Origin: Arthrobacter sp. Leaf141
GTDB taxonomy: Bacteria; Actinomycetota; Actinomycetes; Actinomycetales; Micrococcaceae
Direction of reading: 5' to 3'
Assembly (NCBI RefSeq): GCF_001424565.1
Contig: NZ_LMOL01000009.1
Span: 20,269-84,268, forward strand
Length of the DNA: 64,000 nt
Shown here piece after piece: positions 8,246-14,877 of the stretch. The notes under the pieces are model-generated. The model did not search any database, was not told the DNA's origin, and saw nothing but the letters and a program-made list of their open reading frames with translations. The position numbers were made by a program, and so were the translations under genes. Every line of letters starts with the position of its first letter. Positions within the stretch are counted from its first letter, which is position 1.

Positions 8246-10417
8246 ATGCGCAGCAAACTCGCTGAACGCCTGAGCGCCCCCGGACTCCGCTTCAAGGCCC
8301 TGCCCTGGAGCTCCCGCCTGGCCCTCGTCTTCCTTGTGATCATTGCCGCGGCCGCCATCTTCGCCCGGGTTCTTGCGCCGCACGATCCCCTGGAATCCTT
8401 CACCCCGGCCACCCCTCCCGGCGGCGAGCACCTCTTCGGCACCGACCGGCTGGGCCGCGACATCTTCTCCCGGCTGCTGTTCGGTTCGCAGTCCTCGCTG
8501 CTGATCGGCCTCGGCGCCGTGGCCCTCGCTGTCCTGGTGGGAGCGCTGCTGGGATCCCTGGCAGCCACGTCCAGCAAGACCGTCAATGAACTGATCATGC
8601 GCATCATGGACATCCTGATGGCCTTCCCCGGCATCGCTTTGGCCGCTGTGCTGCTGGCAGCATTCGGCAACTCCGTGCCCACCATCATCCTGGCGATCGC
8701 CATCATCTACACCCCGCAACTGGCCCGGGTGGTCCGCGCCAACGTGCTCTCGCAGTACGGCGAGGATTACGTCCGTGCCGAGCGGGTCATCGGCGCCGGC
8801 CGCTTCTACATCCTGCTCAAGCACATTGTCCGCAACACCGCCGCCCCGGTGCTGGTGTTCGCCACGGTCATGGTGGCTGACGCCATCATCCTCGAAGCGT
8901 CGCTGTCCTTCCTCGGCGCCGGCGTCCAGGATCCGGCACCGTCCTGGGGCAACGTGATCTCCTATGGCCGCAATCTGGTGCTCTCCGGCGGCTGGTGGGC
9001 CACTACCTTCGCCGGCCTCACCATCCTGCTCACGGTGCTGGCCCTGAACATCCTCGCCGAAGGCCTCACGGATGCCATGGTCAACCCCAAGCTGCGGCGC
9101 GCACCGGCGGTAAAGGACGACGACGGCGCTGCCGCCCTCACCGCCGTCGACGCCGTGGTGGGCACCTCAGTTGCCCAGGGCTCCGTCGTGGAGCAACACG
9201 AACTCGACGCGGTGCAGGCCGCGCCGCGGCACAGCCTGTCCGACGACGGCATGGGAGCAGGTGCCGGCATGCCGGATCACGGCGCCGCCGTGATCTCGGC
9301 GAACCCGAACGCCCGGCTGGACGAAGAACTCCTGCGCCTGGCCGCAGTGGAAGCCACCCGGACCGACCGGCTGCCCCAGGTTCCGGCCGATGCGCGCACA
9401 GTGCTCGAGGTGACCAACCTGTCCATCAAATTCCCGGGCCGGTTCGGCGCCACGGCCATCGTGGACAACGTCTCCTTCACCGTGAAGGAAGGCGAAACCA
9501 TGGCGCTGGTGGGCGAATCCGGTTGCGGAAAGTCCATCACCTCCCTGGCCATCATGGGGTTGTTGGCCAAAACGGCGGAGATCACCGGCTCCATCACCTT
9601 CGACGGCAAGGAACTGCTGGATCCCGCCCGCAAGCACAGCAGCATCAAGGCTTACCAGGGCCTTCGCGGGGAGCAGATCGCCATGGTCTACCAGGACGCG
9701 TTGAGCTCGCTGAACCCGTCCATGAAGATCAAGGACCAGATGACCCAGTTGACCCGGCGGGGCGGTCGGAAGACGCCCACCGAGCTGCTGGAAATGGTCA
9801 AGCTGGACCCGGTCCGGACGCTGGCAAGCTACCCGCATGAGCTGTCCGGCGGGCAACGCCAGCGCGTCCTGATCGCCATGGCCCTGTCCCGTTCGCCCAG
9901 GATCGTGGTGGCCGATGAGCCCACCACCGCCCTGGACGTCACCGTGCAGAAACAGGTGGTTGACCTGCTCAACGACCTCCGCGAAGAGCTTGGCTTCGCC
10001 ATGGTGTTCGTCAGCCACGACCTGGCCCTGGTGGCTTCGCTGGCACACCGGGTCACCGTTATGTACGCGGGCCAGGTGGTGGAATCTGCGCAGACCTCCG
10101 CGCTGCTGCAGGATCCACGCCACGAGTACACCCGCGGCCTCCTGGGCGCTGTCCTCTCCATCGAGGCGGACGCCACCCGGCTGCACCAGATCCCCGGCAC
10201 GGTCCCCTCCCCGCAGGACTTCGCCCCCGGCGACCGTTTCGCGCCCCGGTCCCTGCGGGCCGACGCCGATCCCAACCAACGCCTGGTCCTCACCCCGGTG
10301 TCCGCCGGTTCAAGGGTTCCTGCCGGTTCCCCGGCTGCTGCCGAACCTGCCACCTCCACCGGGGCTTCGGATGCAGAACACTTCTGGGCCAGCCACCTCA
10401 AGGAGGACGCGAAATGA
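8246..10417 (+). CDS. siaG: Sialic acid ABC transporter, fused permease and ATP-binding subunit
   Basis: A 723-residue fusion of the second permease and the first ATPase of the importer. Residues 1 to about 280 are a DppC-type permease with the EAA-like loop (AERVIGAGRFYILLKHIVRN). A charged, Ala-rich linker of about 90 residues follows. From about 380 comes an ATPase with Walker A GESGCGKS (about 422-430), signature LSGGQRQR (about 532) and Walker B VVADEPTTALD (about 554), then the oligopeptide/dipeptide transporter C-terminal segment. The same fused order, receptor-permease-fusion-ATPase, is known in SatABCD-type sialic acid importers, which strengthens the substrate call. It starts four bases after the previous stop and overlaps the next gene by ATGA. 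Confidence 0.88.
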   Translation: MRSKLAERLSAPGLRFKALPWSSRLALVFLVIIAAAAIFARVLAPHDPLESFTPATPPGGEHLFGTDRLGRDIFSRLLFGSQSSLLIGLGAVALAVLVGALLGSLAATSSKTVNELIMRIMDILMAFPGIALAAVLLAAFGNSVPTIILAIAIIYTPQLARVVRANVLSQYGEDYVRAERVIGAGRFYILLKHIVRNTAAPVLVFATVMVADAIILEASLSFLGAGVQDPAPSWGNVISYGRNLVLSGGWWATTFAGLTILLTVLALNILAEGLTDAMVNPKLRRAPAVKDDDGAAALTAVDAVVGTSVAQGSVVEQHELDAVQAAPRHSLSDDGMGAGAGMPDHGAAVISANPNARLDEELLRLAAVEATRTDRLPQVPADARTVLEVTNLSIKFPGRFGATAIVDNVSFTVKEGETMALVGESGCGKSITSLAIMGLLAKTAEITGSITFDGKELLDPARKHSSIKAYQGLRGEQIAMVYQDALSSLNPSMKIKDQMTQLTRRGGRKTPTELLEMVKLDPVRTLASYPHELSGGQRQRVLIAMALSRSPRIVVADEPTTALDVTVQKQVVDLLNDLREELGFAMVFVSHDLALVASLAHRVTVMYAGQVVESAQTSALLQDPRHEYTRGLLGAVLSIEADATRLHQIPGTVPSPQDFAPGDRFAPRSLRADADPNQRLVLTPVSAGSRVPAGSPAAAEPATSTGASDAEHFWASHLKEDAK

Positions 10418-11220
10418 ACGCCGCCACCGGCACCCCCGTCATTGAACTCAAGAACGTCAAGGTCCACCACCGGGCCCGCTCCGGATCGCTCTTCAAGCCC
10501 ACCATCGTCAAGGCCGTGGATGGCGTGGACTTCAGCATCAGCCGTGGTGAAACCGTCGGCATCGTGGGCGAATCCGGTTGCGGCAAGTCCACCCTGGCCG
10601 CCGTGCTGGTGGGCCTGCAGCCGCCCACATCCGGTGAGGTACTGTTCCACGGCAAGCCCGCCATCAAGCGGAACGCCGCCATGCGCAAGGAATTTGGCCG
10701 CTCCGTTTCGGTGGTCTTCCAGGACCCGGCAACGGCCTTGAATCCCCGGATGACCATTGCGGATATCCTGACGGACCCGCTCCAGATCCACGGGATCGGC
10801 ACCGCAGCGTCCCGCGCTGCCAAGGTGGACGAACTGCTGGCGCTGGTTGGCCTGCCGGCTTCGGCAGCCGGGGTCACGCCGTCGCAGGTTTCGGGCGGCC
10901 AGCGCCAGCGCGTGGCAATCGCCCGGGCACTGGCCCTGGACCCGGACATCATTGTGGCGGACGAGCCCACCTCCGCGCTGGATGTTTCGGTGCGGGCCCA
11001 GGTGCTGAACCTGCTCTCCGACCTGAAGACCCGGCTGAACCTGGGCCTGGTGTTCATCTCGCACGATATCCAGACCGTCCGCTATGTCTCGGACCGCATC
11101 TGCGTTATGTACTTCGGCAACATCGTTGAACAGGGCCCTGCCGCGCAGGTCTTCGACACCCCCAGCAACGACTACACCCGCAAGCTGCTGGGCGCCGCTC
11201 CCAGCCTGCTGCACACCTGA
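10414..11220 (+). CDS. siaI: Sialic acid ABC transporter, second ATP-binding subunit
   Basis: A 268-residue ATPase with Walker A GESGCGKST near residue 52, signature VSGGQRQRV and Walker B VADEPTSALD, of the OppF/DppF type. It pairs with the ATPase half of the preceding fusion to give the two nucleotide-binding domains of the importer. The start overlaps the previous stop as ATGA, so translation is coupled. The aldolase gene nanA follows 38 bp later, suggesting a single transcript for uptake and breakdown. Confidence 0.88.
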   Translation: MNAATGTPVIELKNVKVHHRARSGSLFKPTIVKAVDGVDFSISRGETVGIVGESGCGKSTLAAVLVGLQPPTSGEVLFHGKPAIKRNAAMRKEFGRSVSVVFQDPATALNPRMTIADILTDPLQIHGIGTAASRAAKVDELLALVGLPASAAGVTPSQVSGGQRQRVAIARALALDPDIIVADEPTSALDVSVRAQVLNLLSDLKTRLNLGLVFISHDIQTVRYVSDRICVMYFGNIVEQGPAAQVFDTPSNDYTRKLLGAAPSLLHT

Positions 11221-11258
11221 ATTTTCCCGCTTCGCTTTTCAACCATTGGAGTTACCCC

Positions 11259-12173
11259 ATGCCCCAGTTTTCCGGCGTCATCCCGCCCGTCGTCACTCCC
11301 CGCCACACCGATGGCAGCATCGACACAGATTCCCTGAAGAACGTCACCAAGCATCTGCTCGACGGCGGCGTCTCCGGTCTGTTTGTCCTCGGCTCCTCCG
11401 CTGAGGTGCCCTACATGACGGATGCCGAGCGCGCCCTGGTGGTCAGCACCATCGCCGAGGCCAATGCCGGCGCCGTCCCGCTGATTGTGGGCGCCAACGA
11501 ACAAACCACCAACCGTGTGATCGAAGAGGCCAGGAAGGTCATCGACCTGGGCGCTGACGCGATCGTTGTCACCTCCATGTACTACGCCATTGGCAACGCC
11601 GCCGAGACCGAGACGCACTTCCGGGCCGTCCACGCCGCCGTCGACAAGCCCATCTTCGCCTACGACGTTCCCGTCCGGACGCACTTCAAGCTCCCCGTTG
11701 ACCTGCTGGCACGGCTGGGCCGCGACGGCGTCATCACCGGCGTCAAGGACTCCTCCGGCGACGATGTTGGCTTCCGCCAGCTGCTGCTGGCCACCAAGGA
11801 CAACCCCGGGCTGAGCATCTTCACCGGCCACGAGGTGGTGGTGGACGGCGCCCTCCTGGGCGGGGCGCACGGCGTGGTCCCGGGCCTCGGCAACGTTGAC
11901 CCGGCCGGCTACCGCCGCCTGTTCGATGCTTCCCAGGCCGGCGACTGGGCCGGCGCACGCCGCGAGCAGGACCGCCTGGCTGACGTCTTCGAAATCGTCT
12001 TCACCCCCAACGGCCGGGTCTCCGGGGGCGCTGCGGGACTGGGTGCGTTCAAGACCGCGCTGCAGATCATGGGCGTCATCGAGTCCAACACCATGAGCGT
12101 GCCCATGCCGGCACTGAACGACTCCGAGACCGCCGCCATCAAGCTGATCCTGGCGCGTAACGGCCTGGTCTAG
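11259..12173 (+). CDS. nanA: N-acetylneuraminate lyase (DapA/NanA superfamily aldolase)
   Basis: Cleaves N-acetylneuraminate to N-acetylmannosamine and pyruvate in the cytoplasm. The 304-residue protein has the class I aldolase pattern of the DapA superfamily: Schiff-base Lys163 in GVKDSSGD and a Tyr in FAYDVP near residue 135. The usual G-[ST]-[TS]-G-E loop reads GSSAE (residues 47-51), a departure that may affect carboxylate binding. Sequence alone does not separate NanA from DapA; placement between a sialic acid importer and ManNAc kinase/epimerase genes decides it. GGAG lies nine bases before the ATG. A long hairpin separates it from nanK. Confidence 0.85.
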   Translation: MPQFSGVIPPVVTPRHTDGSIDTDSLKNVTKHLLDGGVSGLFVLGSSAEVPYMTDAERALVVSTIAEANAGAVPLIVGANEQTTNRVIEEARKVIDLGADAIVVTSMYYAIGNAAETETHFRAVHAAVDKPIFAYDVPVRTHFKLPVDLLARLGRDGVITGVKDSSGDDVGFRQLLLATKDNPGLSIFTGHEVVVDGALLGGAHGVVPGLGNVDPAGYRRLFDASQAGDWAGARREQDRLADVFEIVFTPNGRVSGGAAGLGAFKTALQIMGVIESNTMSVPMPALNDSETAAIKLILARNGLV

Positions 12174-12183
12174 GTTCTACTGG

Positions 12184-12269
12184 GGCGTTGGGCACCCATC
12201 TTTTGCCGGCTGCTGCACTCGTTCCTCGCGCTTCGACGCAACCTACGCAAAAGATGGGCGTCCAACGCC
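12184..12269. repeat. Long intergenic palindrome between nanA and nanK
   Basis: Arms at 12184-12206 and 12247-12269 are 23 bp long with two mismatches; the 40-base loop has no obvious gene. It lies inside an otherwise tight operon, where the RNA would fold into a strong hairpin. It could be a repetitive palindromic element and could lower expression of the downstream kinase and epimerase genes. No T-run follows, so a standard terminator is unlikely. Confidence 0.75.
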
Positions 12270-12317
12270 GCCTCCCGTAGTCCGGCTCCCCCGCGATCCC
12301 CTGTGAGGAAGAAATTG

Positions 12318-13259
12318 ATGTACGCGATCGGTGTTGACCTGGGTGGCACCAAGACTGCTGCCGGGGTTGTTTCCGGAGCCGGGAAGGTCCTGTTTTCGGA
12401 GACCATTCCTACGCTGAACCGCGGCGGCGGCGCGGCGATCCTGGATGCTACTGCTGCGCTGGTTTCGGGGCTCATTTCCCGGGCCGCTGCTGCCGGGATC
12501 ACCGTCGACCGCGTCGGGGCTGGTTCCGCCGGGGTGATCGATGCATCGCGCGGGGTGGTGGTTTCTGCTACCGACGCGATCCTCGGCTGGGCCGGGACGG
12601 ACCTGACTGCCGGACTGGCCTCGCGGCTGGGGTTGCCGCCGTCGGCCGTGCGGGCCGTAAACGACGTCCACGCCCATGCGCTCGGCGAGGCCTGGACCGG
12701 CTCCGCCGCCGGAACGGCGAGTTCGCTCCTGGTGGCGTTCGGCACCGGCGTCGGCGGCAGCTTTGTCCTGGCCGGCACTCCCGTCCTGGGCCATCGCCAC
12801 GTGGGCGGGCATGTGGGCCACGTCGCCTCGCCCTATGCCTACCACAACGGTGCCGCGCTCCCCTGCGTCTGCGGCCACACGGGCCACGTCGAGGCCATCG
12901 CCTCCGGACCGGCCATCCTCGAATCCTTCCGCCGCTTCGGCGGCCCACCCCAGGTCCGGGACACCCGGGCCGTCTTTTCCTTGGCGCACGACGGCGACGC
13001 TGCCGCCATCAAGGCGATCGGCGCGGGCGCGGGCGCGGCGGGCCAGGTCGTGGGTGGCCTGGCCAACATCCTGGACCCTGCCGTGGTGGTGGTTTCCGGT
13101 GGACTGGCCGATGCCGGCGACCTCTGGTGGCGCCCGATGGAACGCGCGCTGAGGGCCGAACTCCTGGCCCCGCTGGCGGACGTGCCGGTGCTGCGGGCAG
13201 CCCTGGGCAACACAGCCGCCATTGTGGGCGCAGGAAAACTCGTTCTGAAACCATGCTGA
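12318..13259 (+). CDS. nanK: N-acetylmannosamine kinase (ROK family)
   Basis: Phosphorylates N-acetylmannosamine from the lyase to ManNAc-6-phosphate. The ATG at 12318 is chosen over a GTG at 12303 because GAGGAAG (12304-12310) is correctly spaced for it, giving 313 residues. The ROK phosphate loop GVDLGGTKTA is at the N-terminus, and the family zinc site is visible as GHVGHVASP and CVCGHTGHVEA. The last position of the usual CxCGxxGCxE motif is His instead of Cys, so zinc would be held by a different ligand set. There is no DNA-binding domain, so it is an enzyme, not a ROK repressor. Glucokinase-like activity on another hexosamine is the alternative; context favours ManNAc. Confidence 0.85.
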   Translation: MYAIGVDLGGTKTAAGVVSGAGKVLFSETIPTLNRGGGAAILDATAALVSGLISRAAAAGITVDRVGAGSAGVIDASRGVVVSATDAILGWAGTDLTAGLASRLGLPPSAVRAVNDVHAHALGEAWTGSAAGTASSLLVAFGTGVGGSFVLAGTPVLGHRHVGGHVGHVASPYAYHNGAALPCVCGHTGHVEAIASGPAILESFRRFGGPPQVRDTRAVFSLAHDGDAAAIKAIGAGAGAAGQVVGGLANILDPAVVVVSGGLADAGDLWWRPMERALRAELLAPLADVPVLRAALGNTAAIVGAGKLVLKPC

Positions 13260-13279
13260 AACTACTCGCAGGAGAACCC

Positions 13280-13966
13280 ATGATCCTCACTCCCGAAGGC
13301 CTTGAGGCCCTCCGCTCCCAATTGATCGTTTCCTGCCAGGCGTACCCCGGCGAGCCCATGCGGGATCCACGCACCACCGGCCAGGTCGCCGCGTCGGCGG
13401 TGATCGGCGGGGCTGCGGCGATCCGCGTCCAGGGCCTGGCTGACATTGAGTTCACCAGGACCTCCGTCGACGTTCCCGTCATTGGGCTCTGGAAGGACGG
13501 CCACGACGGCGTCTTCATCACCCCCACCCTGCGGCACGCCCTGGCCGTGGCGAACGCCGGCGCCCACGTGGTGGCCATCGACGGCACGCGCCGGGCCCGC
13601 CCGGACGGCCTGAGTTTCGCCGCCACCGTCGCCGGGATCCACGCCGGGTCGCTCGCCCTGGTCATGGCCGACTGCGGCTCCCTCGATGATGCGCTGGCCG
13701 CCGCCGATGCCGGCGCGGACCTGATCGGCACCACCCTGTCCGGCTATTCCGGGGAGCGGCCAAAAACTGCCGGCCCGGACCTGGAACTCCTGGGCCTGAT
13801 TGCTGCCGCCGGGCTCGCCGCACCCTTGATCGCCGAGGGCCGGATCCACACTCCGGCGCAGGCCAGGCAAGCCCTAAATGCCGGTGCGTTTGCGGTTGTG
13901 GTGGGGACTGCCATCACGCATCCGGCCAGCATCACCGGCTGGTTCAAAGGCGCCCTGGACGCCTGA
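13280..13966 (+). CDS. nanE: N-acetylmannosamine-6-phosphate 2-epimerase
   Basis: Converts ManNAc-6-phosphate to GlcNAc-6-phosphate, linking sialic acid to amino sugar metabolism. The ATG at 13280 with GGAG nine bases upstream gives 228 residues, the usual size of NanE; a longer reading upstream lies within nanK. TIM-barrel features of the family are present: LIVSCQAYPGEPM at the N-terminus, GLWKDGHDGVFITPT, and the C-terminal phosphate site IAEGRIHTPAQARQAL with GAFAVVVGTAIT. It is last in the plus-strand run and convergent with the regulator gene. GlcNAc-6-P deacetylase and glucosamine-6-P deaminase must be elsewhere in the genome. Confidence 0.92.
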   Translation: MILTPEGLEALRSQLIVSCQAYPGEPMRDPRTTGQVAASAVIGGAAAIRVQGLADIEFTRTSVDVPVIGLWKDGHDGVFITPTLRHALAVANAGAHVVAIDGTRRARPDGLSFAATVAGIHAGSLALVMADCGSLDDALAAADAGADLIGTTLSGYSGERPKTAGPDLELLGLIAAAGLAAPLIAEGRIHTPAQARQALNAGAFAVVVGTAITHPASITGWFKGALDA

Positions 13967-13982
13967 CCTGCCTCGCGGCAGG
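13967..13982. terminator. Hairpin between convergent nanE and nanR
   Basis: A perfect six-pair stem, CCTGCC/GGCAGG, with a TCGC tetraloop begins immediately after the nanE stop. It is short and lacks a T-run, so it is a weak bidirectional terminator candidate. Confidence 0.45.
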
Positions 13983-13988
13983 GGCGGC

Positions 13989-14720
13989 CTACTCCCCCGC
14001 AACGTCCTTGAGCTTGAGCCTGATGCCGTCGAAGTGCCTTTGCAGGCGTTCGGCGGCCAGGGCCTTGTCCCGGTTGGCCACGGCGTCGTAGATGTCCCAG
14101 TGGTCCTGGGCCTGCTGCTCCAGGTTGACGGTTCCGGTGCCGAGCGCCAGGTGGATCTGGCGGTACACCTGCCAGAACACGTCGACCAGGCTGGTCAGCA
14201 GCTCGTTGTTGAGGGGCGCGTACAGGCGGCGGTGGAATTCGGCGTCGTGCTCCACCAGCATTTCGCCGCGGCTGGCAGCTTCCTGCATGCCCTGCATCAC
14301 GGCCTTAAGCTCTGCGAGGTGTTCCTCGGTCAGCACATCGATGGCCGAGCCGATCAGGCCGGATTCCAGGGCCTGGCGCACGTCCACCAGCTCCATGGCC
14401 TCTTCGCCCTTGTGGCGCAGCGAGAGGCGGCCACGGAAGGTCAGTCCAGCCACCAACGCCGTGAAGTTGTTCGGAGCCACAAACATGCCGAAGCCGTGCC
14501 GGATCTCGATGACGCCCAGGGCCTGGAGCACCTTGAGGGACTCCCGGACCGTGTTCCGGCCAACGCCGAGTTCCGTTGACAACTCGCTCTCGGTGGGCAG
14601 TGCATCGCCCACGTCCAGTCCGCGCTCTAGGATAAGATCCATGATCCGTGTCTGCAGGGCCTGGGAGCGGAGCTGGGCACTGAATCGGGCTGGCGAAACT
14701 CCTGCAGGCGCTGTGGTCAC
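13989..14720 (-). CDS. nanR: GntR/FCD-family transcriptional regulator, probable NanR
   Basis: A 243-residue regulator with an N-terminal GntR winged helix (LPTESELSTELGVGRNTVRESLKVLQALGVIEIRHGFGMF in parts, about residues 38-78) and a C-terminal all-helical FCD ligand domain with metal-site residues such as the His and Asp of EHDAEFHRRLY. It starts at GTG with AGGAG five bases upstream. It closes the sialic acid island and converges on nanE, so it most likely represses the sialidase and transporter promoters, with sialic acid or a ManNAc-6-phosphate-like intermediate as effector, as for NanR of E. coli or C. glutamicum. A regulator of the neighbouring uronate operon is the alternative, but that operon has its own LacI protein. 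Confidence 0.8.
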   Translation of the reverse strand: MTTAPAGVSPARFSAQLRSQALQTRIMDLILERGLDVGDALPTESELSTELGVGRNTVRESLKVLQALGVIEIRHGFGMFVAPNNFTALVAGLTFRGRLSLRHKGEEAMELVDVRQALESGLIGSAIDVLTEEHLAELKAVMQGMQEAASRGEMLVEHDAEFHRRLYAPLNNELLTSLVDVFWQVYRQIHLALGTGTVNLEQQAQDHWDIYDAVANRDKALAAERLQRHFDGIRLKLKDVAGE

Positions 14721-14772
14721 GATATCTCCTTAGGCAGCCGTCGGGTGGCGGCCTTTTCTCTTCTCCCAGTAT

Positions 14773-14795
14773 ACAGGAGATGGGACGTCCCCTGT
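14773..14795. promoter_or_regulatory. Dyad upstream of nanR, candidate autoregulatory site
   Basis: ACAGG/CCTGT arms flank an internal perfect 10-bp palindrome GGGACGTCCC (14782-14791), about 60 bp before the GTG start. It contains ACGTCC, also present in the dyad cluster between the sialidases, which hints at the same regulator. Confidence 0.4.
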
Positions 14796-14810
14796 CTGCT
14801 TTGGCCAAAG

Positions 14811-14852
14811 AAAAACGCCATTCCCGCCGGAATTTCTCCGGCTGGAATGGCG
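14811..14852 (-). terminator. Rho-independent terminator of the uronate operon
   Basis: On the minus strand a stem of nine pairs (CGCCATTCC/GGAATGGCG), one mismatch and five more pairs (CCGGC/GCCGG) closes on a seven-base loop and is followed by TTTTT. It lies about 25 bp beyond the stop of the gluconokinase-GH3 gene and separates the uronate operon from nanR. Confidence 0.85.
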
Positions 14853-14877
14853 CCGTTTCTTGTGGGTAAAGCCCAGG

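Noticed and set aside
7201..8824. Long open frames on the minus strand opposite the permease genes, one of 517 codons
   Set aside because: The predicted proteins are rich in Gln, Gly, Asp and His with no known fold, and the plus strand carries well-conserved transporter genes. They are GC-rich antisense shadows.
12184..12269. Rho-independent terminator ending the sialic acid operon after nanA
   Set aside because: The loop is 40 bases long and no T-run follows; nanK and nanE clearly continue the pathway in the same direction.
13127..13279. N-terminal extension of nanE
   Set aside because: It lies within nanK in another frame; the ATG at 13280 has a good ribosome site and gives the standard NanE length.
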